Assembly (NCBI GenBank): GCA_021443235.1 | Contig: JABUUJ010000024.1 | Location: forward strand, 23,238 to 34,785 | Source: Muribaculaceae bacterium | GTDB taxonomy: Bacteria > Bacteroidota > Bacteroidia > Bacteroidales > Muribaculaceae | Length of the DNA: 11,548 bases | Direction of reading: 5' to 3' | Part shown: positions 6,174 to 11,548 of the stretch, one piece after another | How positions within the stretch are numbered: the first letter of the stretch is position 1 | Layout of the letters: every line of letters begins with the position of its first letter | Position numbers and translations under genes: made by a program | Notes under the pieces: model-generated | Seen by the model: the letters and a program-made list of their open reading frames with translations, nothing else | Told to the model about the DNA's origin: nothing | The model's database searches: none

Positions 6174-6803
6174 TTATACCAGCGGCTCTGCTGTGCCTAT
6201 GTTTTCCAGAATATACTTGTTGCCCGAATTGAACTCGTTGCTGCTCGCGAACTGCACCGCAGTCACTGGCTTTCCGTAGGCCTGAGCAAACCTCACCGTG
6301 TGCATGGTGCCGCTGTGCTCGGGGCACTCACCCACAACTACTTTCTCCGAGACTGCCGCCTGCAGTCTGTTGCGTGCCACCAGCCGTTTGGGGTTGGCTT
6401 TAGTGTGTAGCGGTTGCTCCGAGATAATCAGACCGCCGGCTTCAAGGATGCGCCGCTGAAGGTCGGCATGTTCGTGAGGGTGTATAAGGTCAAGCCCAGT
6501 GGCTACAATGGCGATTGTCTCGCCCTTCGCTGCAAGGCAGCCCTCATGAGCCGCTTCGTCACAACCAAAGGCAAGGCCGCTTACCACAACCGTTCCGGCC
6601 TTGGCAAACTTCGCCCCCAGTTTGTAGGAGCAGTTCCAGCCCTTGCGCGATGCTTTGCGTGCGCCAATCACAGCCACCTTATGCTCTCGAGTCAGCAAGT
6701 CAAGGTTGCCCATTGCATAAATTCTCATCGGAGCTTCATCACCTATGGCAAGGAACTCCTGCGGATAGCGTGTATCCGTCTTTTCTATTGTTACTATCTC
6801 CAT
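6174..6803 (-). CDS. Stand-alone DprA/Smf-like Rossmann-fold protein
   Basis: This 209-aa protein matches the central DprA/Smf domain. It shows GARKASRKG (residues 47-55), SGLAFGCDEAAHEG (75-88), ARNR (143-146), SGTMHT (164-169) and SGNKYI near the end. DprA binds single-stranded DNA and loads RecA during transformation; the fold belongs to the wider SLOG group, some members of which bind nucleotides. Typical DprA proteins are about 290-370 aa with an N-terminal helical domain and a C-terminal winged helix; both are missing here. This is therefore likely a specialised paralogue and not the competence protein. It precedes SP-4 by 84 bp on the same strand, so it may be part of the MoxR-VWA cluster. 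Whether it senses DNA or a nucleotide ligand cannot be told from the sequence. Confidence 0.87.
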   Translation of the reverse strand: MEIVTIEKTDTRYPQEFLAIGDEAPMRIYAMGNLDLLTREHKVAVIGARKASRKGWNCSYKLGAKFAKAGTVVVSGLAFGCDEAAHEGCLAAKGETIAIVATGLDLIHPHEHADLQRRILEAGGLIISEQPLHTKANPKRLVARNRLQAAVSEKVVVGECPEHSGTMHTVRFAQAYGKPVTAVQFASSNEFNSGNKYILENIGTAEPLV

Positions 6804-6832
6804 ATTTTATTAGTCTTTCGTCTCTTGTTCAG

Positions 6833-7024
6833 CTATAAGAAATCTCTTACTTCCTCAATTGTCAGCGCATTGGCAGTAGACTGCGCTCCAGTGCACCTTA
6901 TGTAAAACCTTAATAAACTTAGAAAGCGCCTCGCCACATCTCTACCTTCAACTCGAGATGTCGTCTCATCCTCGTTGATACTTATAAAGTTTAAACAAAA
7001 AACATCCCCTCCCTCCACATCCAT
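6833..7024 (-). CDS. Possible small protein upstream of the DprA-like gene
   Basis: This 63-codon frame ends 29 bp before the DprA-like gene on the same strand and would be the first gene of the cluster. It is rich in charged residues, with FLSLLRFYIRC in the middle and LTIEEVRDFL at the end, which faintly recalls the core-binding part of tyrosine recombinases. No family match is certain and no clear promoter is visible upstream. It may be a real small gene, an integrase remnant or chance. Confidence 0.3.
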   Translation of the reverse strand: MDVEGGDVFCLNFISINEDETTSRVEGRDVARRFLSLLRFYIRCTGAQSTANALTIEEVRDFL

Positions 7025-7262
7025 AATTATACCCAGTTTTCACGACATATCCACACTAATCCATTAATTTCCCATCTTTTCTACAATCAATTTTGCGATA
7101 CAATACTTCACTTCGGCGGATTTTGATAATGCGCTTGTGAAGTGTTTTGGCAAAACATTTGGAAAATTAGCATATTATCATTAACTTTGCCCATATTTGG
7201 ATGATATACATCCGTAGCGAGAATCAGTTTATTTGCTCTATATGTTTATTGGTTAATAATTT
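7025..7262. other. Divergent intergenic region between the DprA-like cluster and the DUF3990 trio
   Basis: This AT-rich 238-bp region (459 bp if the small frame at 6833-7024 is not a gene) holds a good plus-strand promoter for the trio (7158-7189). It also holds an inverted repeat, ACTTCAC (7105-7111) with GTGAAGT (7137-7143), separated by 25 bp and ending 15 bp before the -33 box, where an operator could sit. No exact minus-strand TAnnTTTG was found for the DprA-like cluster. Confidence 0.5.
7158..7189 (+). promoter_or_regulatory. Bacteroidota-type promoter of the DUF3791-DUF3990 trio
   Basis: TTTG (7158-7161), a 20-bp spacer and TAACTTTG (7182-7189) match the phylum consensus at both elements. 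The expected start of transcription is about 7195, giving a leader of roughly 65 nt before the ATG at 7263. Confidence 0.75.
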
Positions 7263-7478
7263 ATGACACAGGATAATATAGAATATGTAACAGCGGTAAT
7301 CGGTACGCTTTCAATAATGTTGGGGTTGCCTTGCTCACGCATCTACCGCAACCTAAATGCCGCAGGCATGATAAAGGGTTACCTGGTTAAGTGCTATGAT
7401 ATATTACACACCCTCAGCCTCGAATATGTCGCTGACGATGTCATCAGGCACATGATAAAGAAAGGACTACCACTATGA
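7263..7478 (+). CDS. DUF3791-like small protein (first partner of the DUF3990 protein)
   Basis: This 71-aa helical protein ends in the DUF3791 signature: YDILHTLSLEYVADDVIRHM, with the conserved YD-LHT and EYVADD elements. DUF3791 genes are commonly found next to DUF3990 genes, and their function is not established in detail. Its stop overlaps the ATG of the DUF3990 gene by 4 bp (ATGA), so the two are translated together. Small size, first position and coupling fit an antitoxin- or regulator-like partner, which is inference. It begins 74 bp after a strong promoter -7 box. No membrane segment or HTH motif is evident. Confidence 0.82.
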   Translation: MTQDNIEYVTAVIGTLSIMLGLPCSRIYRNLNAAGMIKGYLVKCYDILHTLSLEYVADDVIRHMIKKGLPL

Positions 7479-7969
7479 GAGTCTATCACACGTCCGATAT
7501 GCAAATTGAGTGCCCCGACAATTTACATTCACGCAATGCTCTTGACTTCGGCAAAGGTTTTTATGTAACAAAATTAAAAGAACAAGCCGAGAAATATGCC
7601 CAGAGATTTACAGCTTTGGGAAGCAACGCCTACCTGCATGAGTATGAGTATAAACCATGTGCCGACTTTAAAATAAAAGTCTTTGAGCATTACGATGATG
7701 AGTGGTTGCGTTTCGTTTGCAATTGCCGCCGGGGTGGTGATGACTATAAGCAATACGATATTATTGAAGGTGGTGTTGCTAACGATAAGGTGTTTCGCAC
7801 AGTAGATTTATATATGAGCGGCATCTATACATTAGAGCAAGCCCTTCAAAAACTCATTTATGAGGCTCCAAATCACCAATTATGCTTAATTTCCCAAGCT
7901 GCCATTGATTGCTGTCTTAAACTCGTTGAAATAACACAAATAAAGTCAGAAGAAAATGGACAAGATTGA
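7475..7969 (+). CDS. DUF3990 protein (ADP-ribosyltransferase-fold, putative toxin)
   Basis: This 164-aa protein matches DUF3990: an N-terminal VYHTSD with H5, the block DFGKGFYVT (residues 24-32), EWLRFVCNCR (76-85), YDIIEGGVAND (94-104) and NHQLCLIS (133-140). As I recall, the family is grouped with ADP-ribosyltransferases; H5, Y30 and Q135 sit where the H-Y-E/Q residues of that fold would be, so NAD-dependent modification of a target is plausible. The last motif has Gln and not Glu, which could change specificity or activity. The gene overlaps its upstream partner by 4 bp and its downstream partner by 14 bp. The length is typical for the family. The target is unknown. Confidence 0.85.
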   Translation: MRVYHTSDMQIECPDNLHSRNALDFGKGFYVTKLKEQAEKYAQRFTALGSNAYLHEYEYKPCADFKIKVFEHYDDEWLRFVCNCRRGGDDYKQYDIIEGGVANDKVFRTVDLYMSGIYTLEQALQKLIYEAPNHQLCLISQAAIDCCLKLVEITQIKSEENGQD

Positions 7970-8165
7970 CCGTATTACACGTGATATGAAGTATGCCCGG
8001 ATAATTGTATTGCTGGCTCAGATGCAGCAAATCCCGAGCGATCAAGCAATGGATATGCTTTATACTTCACCTTTATTTGAGATAATCGACCATGGCATTG
8101 CCGACCTCATCTGCCGGAGCGACCAATACCTCGCCGAAGAAATAATACGCTACCACAAGCAATAA
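7956..8165 (+). CDS. Second DUF3791-like small protein, divergent relative of the first
   Basis: This 69-aa protein starts inside the end of the DUF3990 gene (14-bp overlap). It can be aligned with the first trio protein almost without gaps: EYVTAVIGTL with KYARIIVLLA near the start, and EYVADDVIRHM with QYLAEEIIRYH at the end. The conserved YD-LHT element is replaced by ADLICRS, so it is a diverged copy. The two may bind the DUF3990 protein at different sites, or one may be a regulator; this is inference. It is followed after 7 bp by the stem of the terminator hairpin. Confidence 0.75.
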   Translation: MDKIDRITRDMKYARIIVLLAQMQQIPSDQAMDMLYTSPLFEIIDHGIADLICRSDQYLAEEIIRYHKQ

Positions 8166-8172
8166 CTATTAC

Positions 8173-8231
8173 TTAATCAGCCCTTAAAAACTCGTGCGGA
8201 CACGCACATAAGTTCTTAAGGGCTGACTTAA
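8173..8231. terminator. Hairpin terminator between convergent genes (probably bidirectional)
   Basis: TCAGCCCTTAA (8177-8187) pairs perfectly with TTAAGGGCTGA (8216-8226). TTAA outside on both sides (8173-8176 and 8228-8231) pairs with a one-base bulge. Inside are AACT/AGTT and a GTGCG-GACA-CGCAC mini-stem (8194-8207). The long nearly closed stem sits exactly between the trio stop and the stop of the AAA+ gene. T-runs are short on both strands, so termination may be partial. Confidence 0.7.
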
Positions 8232-9968
8232 TTACGACATAAAACCGATGCTTGGGCGGGTGTTGCGGTTTTGAATCGACTCGTCATTGCAATATTGCTT
8301 GAGCGAGGCATACACGTCACTGCTTTCGCCGTAGAGAATGTTGTCGACAATCTGTTTGCGAGCGATATTCTCAATCTGACCACCGCTGAAATCAAACTCA
8401 TTGGCGAGCGAAAGAGCAACCTCTTCGCTAAGGCTCGGTATGATGCTCTGCCAAATTTGCTTGCGAACCGACACTGAAGGCTTCTCAAAGCGAACCTTGT
8501 AGAGGAAGCGGCGCTCAAACGCCGAGTCCATATTGCCCTCAAGATTGGTAGTAGCAATGAGGATGCCCTCAAAGGTCTCCATCTCTTGAAGGATTATGTT
8601 CTGCATTGAGTTATACATATTGTCAACCGAATGCTCAACATTCTCCAAACGCTTACCGATAATGGCGTCGGCCTCGTTGAAGAGTAGGATAGGGCATATC
8701 TTCTCGCTTTCGATGGCAGCACGATAGTTGTCAAAGATTGCTTTCACATTCTTCTCCGACTCTCCCACATACTTGTCCTTAATCTCCGACAAGTCAACCT
8801 GCATAATACTTCTGCCAGTCTTCTTGGCAAGCTGAAGCACAGTCTCGGTCTTGCCTGTGCCCGGGGCACCATAGAACAAGCAAGTGAAGCCGCGACGCAT
8901 TTTGTTTTCCTTCAAGCGTTTGCAGATATCCTTGAACGACGACTTGGTGAGCATATCATTAAGGCGATCGACCTGCTGCTTCACGCCATCCTCATAGAAG
9001 AGCGACTTGGTCGTTATCCTCTTGCTGTCCTTAAGTGAGCCCACTCCAGTGTTACGACCCCTGCGCCTACGCTCGCTGAGCAACATATTCTTTGCCTTGC
9101 GCGACAACACAAGGATATTGCGGTCAACCATACCATTGTTGCACCCAAACTCAACAAGCCCCGCCTGCAACAATACATTTGCCTCCGAGTCAAATGACAC
9201 CTGTATAATTTTCAGCATATCATCCTCAAAAATATTGCGAAGGCGACCTAAACTCATATTTTCTTCGTGACACAGCTCAAAAACACACAACACTACAAGC
9301 AACACCCAGTTGGCCTCAACAAGTTCCAACTTTTCTTGAAGTTCGGTCAGCGCCTTACATATCTTGAGGTGCATATTGTTTTTCACAAGCTCGTCCAAGT
9401 CTATAGCAAGCAACTCATAAGGCTCGCCAAGGTCATAGCGCATACCCACACACTTGTCAACCTCTCTTACAAATGCGCCGAACGGAAGATTGGCCAATGG
9501 CTTTGGGCTATACGCCTTATTGTCGCGCAACGCCTTGATGCTTTCAATGGGCACATTATAATGTACGCCGCCGTTAGCCATATATCCGAGGCCTCCACTG
9601 CGACGGATAAATCGCTTCCTCTCAATTGCATCAATGTCGTCCTGCAATTGGGCAAGACGCGTCATTCGTGCTCCAGTCTGTTGTTGAATGTCGTTAAGCC
9701 CAATCATATTGTCGTTATAGTTATCGATAAAGATAGAGTAGAGCACGGCTTGCTGGGGAGTCAACCCAAGCAAGTTGCCCAGATGCGTCGACAACGGAAG
9801 CACCTGCTCAAAAAACTCATCCGACAGACGCTTGTTGGCAGCCTTCTCGGTAATCATCTCCATCAGTCGCAGAATAGGCAATTTCTCATAATTCGTAGGA
9901 ATGCTCTCCATCTGTGTGTCATTAACCATCATCATCTCAGAGTCATTTTCAAGATTGCGTTTTCTCAT
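8232..9968 (-). CDS. AAA+ ATPase with winged-helix-like N-terminal region and variant Walker B
   Basis: This 578-aa protein is of unknown role. The C-terminal third is a classical-clade AAA+ domain: Walker A GAPGTGKT (residues 367-374), a pore-loop-like KYVGESEKN (399-407), Walker B ILLFNEADA (427-435), sensor 1 ATTN (472-475), arginine-finger ERRF (485-488) and sensor 2 SGGQIEN (528-534). In Walker B the usual Asp before Glu is Asn; from memory this FNEADA form recurs in a Bacteroidota subgroup, so it need not mean inactivity. The first 360 residues contain a winged-helix-like part (about 70-125, ending RKRFIRRS) and helical regions including WVLLVVLCVFELC (221-233), which I read as buried and not membrane. 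Similar proteins remodel or unfold other proteins; the substrate is not known. It is divergent from the 10310 gene and ends at the shared hairpin. Confidence 0.85.
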   Translation of the reverse strand: MRKRNLENDSEMMMVNDTQMESIPTNYEKLPILRLMEMITEKAANKRLSDEFFEQVLPLSTHLGNLLGLTPQQAVLYSIFIDNYNDNMIGLNDIQQQTGARMTRLAQLQDDIDAIERKRFIRRSGGLGYMANGGVHYNVPIESIKALRDNKAYSPKPLANLPFGAFVREVDKCVGMRYDLGEPYELLAIDLDELVKNNMHLKICKALTELQEKLELVEANWVLLVVLCVFELCHEENMSLGRLRNIFEDDMLKIIQVSFDSEANVLLQAGLVEFGCNNGMVDRNILVLSRKAKNMLLSERRRRGRNTGVGSLKDSKRITTKSLFYEDGVKQQVDRLNDMLTKSSFKDICKRLKENKMRRGFTCLFYGAPGTGKTETVLQLAKKTGRSIMQVDLSEIKDKYVGESEKNVKAIFDNYRAAIESEKICPILLFNEADAIIGKRLENVEHSVDNMYNSMQNIILQEMETFEGILIATTNLEGNMDSAFERRFLYKVRFEKPSVSVRKQIWQSIIPSLSEEVALSLANEFDFSGGQIENIARKQIVDNILYGESSDVYASLKQYCNDESIQNRNTRPSIGFMS

Positions 9969-10309
9969 AAGTATTTAAATTTAAACAATGAATAATATAA
10001 TTTTCCCACCGGCACAATCAATCTTTCGACCGCACCCACAACAATAATACGCCATTTCACCAAAACACCCACCCCCTCTCCCCAAAAAATTCAAAAATTA
10101 CAGAATAATGCTCTCCACACGACCCGATTTTATTCTCATAACCTATTATTGCCTCAGTGGGTCCTGATTTATTTTCGTTTAAATTGCTGAAATTATAAAA
10201 ATTTATTACTTTTGCAATCTATATTAACTTACTTATTACGAAGTTCTAATTGTTGAGCCAGCAACAACGCTTACACGAGAGGAAAATAATCAATGAAAGT
10301 ATAACGTGT
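9969..10309. other. Divergent intergenic region between the AAA+ gene and the 339-aa gene
   Basis: These 341 bp contain a plus-strand promoter (10184-10214) and no convincing gene. No exact minus-strand TAnnTTTG for the AAA+ gene was found; CAACAATA at 10039-10046 is one base off and lacks a -33. A C-rich run (10066-10083) would give a G-rich stretch in the AAA+ leader. A minimal ORF ATG-AAA-GTA-TAA lies at 10293-10304 behind GAGGAAAA, just ahead of the chosen start. Confidence 0.5.
10184..10214 (+). promoter_or_regulatory. Bacteroidota-type promoter of the 339-aa gene
   Basis: TTG (10184-10186), a 20-bp spacer and TACTTTTG (10207-10214) match the -33 and -7 elements. Transcription should start near 10220, which leaves a leader of about 90 nt before the ATG at 10310. 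Confidence 0.75.
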
Positions 10310-11329
10310 ATGAACACAGAGGAAATTTATAACAAGTTGACCGTTTGCAACAATCTTATCAGCCACTCAAATATAAGAAACATGTTGAAGGGCAAACTTA
10401 AGGTGGGAACGGCAGATGTTGAATTTAATGCAAACGAAACATCTTCCCCAAGTTTGGAAGAAGCTGAAAGTGCTTTCAAAAAGTATAATTGCGCTATTCT
10501 CACCGCATTCCGTGGCGGATATACAATTGATGAGAACCTTGCCAGAAATGAGAAACTGAAAGAGGACATGAATGCATTAACAATGTCGTTCCGCCCTGTA
10601 AATGGATGTTATCGGGAAGCCGATTGGCAATTCCCATGTGAAGAGTTCTGCTTTTTTGTCTTTAATGAAGATACAACTCAAAGCCGAAAATTCTTTGAGC
10701 AGGTATACCTGTTGTCGGCGAAGTATAATCAAGATAGCTTTCTCTACAAACCCGCGGGAATATATCGAGCAGCTTTCCTTGTAGCGACAAGTGACGCTGG
10801 ACGCAAGGATTTGCATGGAGATATTAAATTTGCTGGTCAGCTATATACAAATGTTACAGATGTTAACGCATGGACTGATTGTGCAGATGGGCGTTTTGCA
10901 TTCCAGTTAAAAGGCATGGTGCTCATTAAAACCGGTGAAAAGAAGATAAAACTAGGAGAAGGTGATGTCTTTGACATTAAAGGATATAAAGCAGATGGCC
11001 TGCTTGTTCTTTATAACTCAAGTCAGCAAGATATTGATGCTGCCTGTAAGAGCTACAACGGCACCGTGCCTCTGGTGAGACATGCTTTCAAAAACGACAG
11101 CGCTACTCTGAAACATGTTCACGACGTCATCTGCGACTGTCTTAATCAGCTTCGTGACCAAAAGTGTAAGCGAATCGGAATCCATTGCTCGGTATCGATT
11201 GTCGGCTCACCAATCGATGGTGCCGCCGCCACTTACATCACAATTCAGCGATGGGCAAAGCGTAACGATAAACACTTTAACCTGATTGTTATCGTCGACA
11301 CCTACGGCGACTTCTGCCTGGTGAATTAG
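10310..11329 (+). CDS. Protein of unknown function, possible two-domain (DUF3293-like N-part, macro-like C-part)
   Basis: I do not recognise this 339-aa protein with certainty. The frame opens with TTG at 10250, but the ATG at 10310 is chosen as the first strong start. The N-terminal part has AILTAFRGG (residues 62-70), then ENLARNEKLKEDM (75-87), PVNGCYRE (96-103), EEFCFFVFN (111-119) and KYNQDSFLY (138-146). This 'invent a table of N, R-N-L, E-F-V, gQdS' pattern resembles DUF3293-like phage and bacterial proteins. The C-terminal 110 residues alternate strands and helices, with KRIGIHCSVSIVGSP (287-301), AAATYITIQRW (305-315) and NLIVIVD (324-330), and could be a macro-like alpha/beta fold; this is weak. 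No signal peptide. It is transcribed alone, divergent from the AAA+ gene. Confidence 0.75.
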   Translation: MNTEEIYNKLTVCNNLISHSNIRNMLKGKLKVGTADVEFNANETSSPSLEEAESAFKKYNCAILTAFRGGYTIDENLARNEKLKEDMNALTMSFRPVNGCYREADWQFPCEEFCFFVFNEDTTQSRKFFEQVYLLSAKYNQDSFLYKPAGIYRAAFLVATSDAGRKDLHGDIKFAGQLYTNVTDVNAWTDCADGRFAFQLKGMVLIKTGEKKIKLGEGDVFDIKGYKADGLLVLYNSSQQDIDAACKSYNGTVPLVRHAFKNDSATLKHVHDVICDCLNQLRDQKCKRIGIHCSVSIVGSPIDGAAATYITIQRWAKRNDKHFNLIVIVDTYGDFCLVN

Positions 11330-11381
11330 CAAGTCCAACCAATCAACAGCGACATTCACCGAGAAGGATGTGTATTTAATG

Positions 11382-11436
11382 GTGTAAACTATGTGTAAAC
11401 ATAGGTATCAAAAAGTGTAAACAATATGTAAACATT
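11382..11436. repeat. Four GTGTAAAC repeats phased at 11/22/11 bp
   Basis: GTGTAAAC occurs at 11382-11389, 11393-11400 and 11415-11422, and ATGTAAAC at 11426-11433. Start distances are 11, 22 and 11 bp, so all copies face the same side of the helix. Seen otherwise, a 22-bp double site is repeated after 33 bp. This is typical of cooperative protein binding (operator, iteron or recombinase arm sites). It lies about 50 bp after the 339-aa gene. Confidence 0.75.
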
Positions 11437-11480
11437 TTGTCCTTATTTGGCTCATTTTCCGATTCCAAGCGTACATTCCC

Positions 11481-11538
11481 CCTAAGAACAGCTTAGGCTG
11501 TAACCGTTGTCTTATCAACGTGTTACAGCCTAATAGCT
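11481..11538 (+). terminator. Strong hairpin with a competing upstream stem
   Basis: TTAGGCTGTAAC (11493-11504) pairs perfectly with GTTACAGCCTAA (11522-11533). CGTTG/CAACG (11505-11509, 11516-11520) extends the stem inward with one bulged T and a TCTTAT loop, and AGCT/AGCT can add to the base. CTTTATTT follows, so it can act as a terminator for the 339-aa gene. In addition CCTAAG (11481-11486) pairs with CTTAGG (11492-11497), which uses the same bases as the large stem; the two folds exclude each other at the base. Confidence 0.6.
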
Positions 11539-11548
11539 TTATTTGGAG

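Noticed and set aside
9305..9345. Hydrophobic stretch WVLLVVLCVFELC in the AAA+ protein as a membrane segment
   Set aside because: It is only about 13 residues, interrupted by Glu, with no signal or topology cues.
9267..9995. Plus-strand frame of 242 codons opposite the start of the AAA+ gene
   Set aside because: The opposite strand encodes a continuous AAA+ protein with a plausible start; this frame has no family features.
10066..10083. G-rich stretch on the minus strand that might form a G-quadruplex in the AAA+ leader
   Set aside because: Only three G-runs of three or more are present, so a standard four-run quadruplex cannot form.
10293..10304. Mini-ORF ATG-AAA-GTA-TAA behind GAGGAAAA just before the 339-aa gene
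   Set aside because: Three codons are too few to judge; it may be chance, though it could also mean that the purine-rich site serves the TTG or ATG start of the larger frame.
1..11548. CRISPR array, tRNA, rRNA or insertion sequence
   Set aside because: No regularly spaced repeats with unique spacers, no cloverleaf or rRNA-like sequence and no transposase motifs were seen on either strand.

Overview
The window looks like a piece of a Bacteroidales chromosome (phylum Bacteroidota). Two promoters match the phylum-specific pattern TTTG/TTG - 20 bp - TAnnTTTG, leaders are AT-rich without strong Shine-Dalgarno sites, and a DUF3791/DUF3990 gene set and a YciO plus B3/4 pair are present. No rRNA, tRNA, transposase or CRISPR array was seen.

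Layout. Positions 1-1957 are ordinary housekeeping genes: the C-terminal part of a DbpA-type RNA helicase (+), converging across a small 9-bp tandem repeat on a two-gene minus-strand operon for a YciO-family protein and a B3/4-domain protein. Positions 2098-6803 hold a compact minus-strand accessory cluster. In transcription order it is: a stand-alone DprA-like Rossmann protein; two small related proteins; a 146-bp gap with an inverted repeat; a small acidic DUF2795-like protein; a third small related protein; a MoxR-type AAA+ ATPase; a VWA protein with a DUF2201-like N-terminus; and a fourth small related protein. Positions 7263-8165 (+) carry a tightly overlapping trio, DUF3791-like / DUF3990 / DUF3791-like, which reads as an ADP-ribosyltransferase-fold protein with two small partners. 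It ends at a hairpin shared with a convergent 578-aa AAA+ ATPase (8232-9968, minus). Divergent from that ATPase is a 339-aa protein of unknown function (10310-11329, +). The window ends with helically phased GTGTAAAC repeats and a strong hairpin with an alternative fold.

How the parts may work together (inference). MoxR ATPases act with VWA partners as chaperone-like remodelling machines, and MoxR-VWA pairs have been described as cores of multi-component conflict systems. Here the pair sits with four copies of one small-protein fold that I do not recognise and with a DprA-like protein of a nucleotide/DNA-binding fold. This MoxR-VWA plus small-protein plus DprA-like cluster is the best candidate for an undescribed system. 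A second AAA+ ATPase and an ADP-ribosyltransferase-type trio next door suggest a defence or conflict island, but nothing in the sequence proves a defence role.
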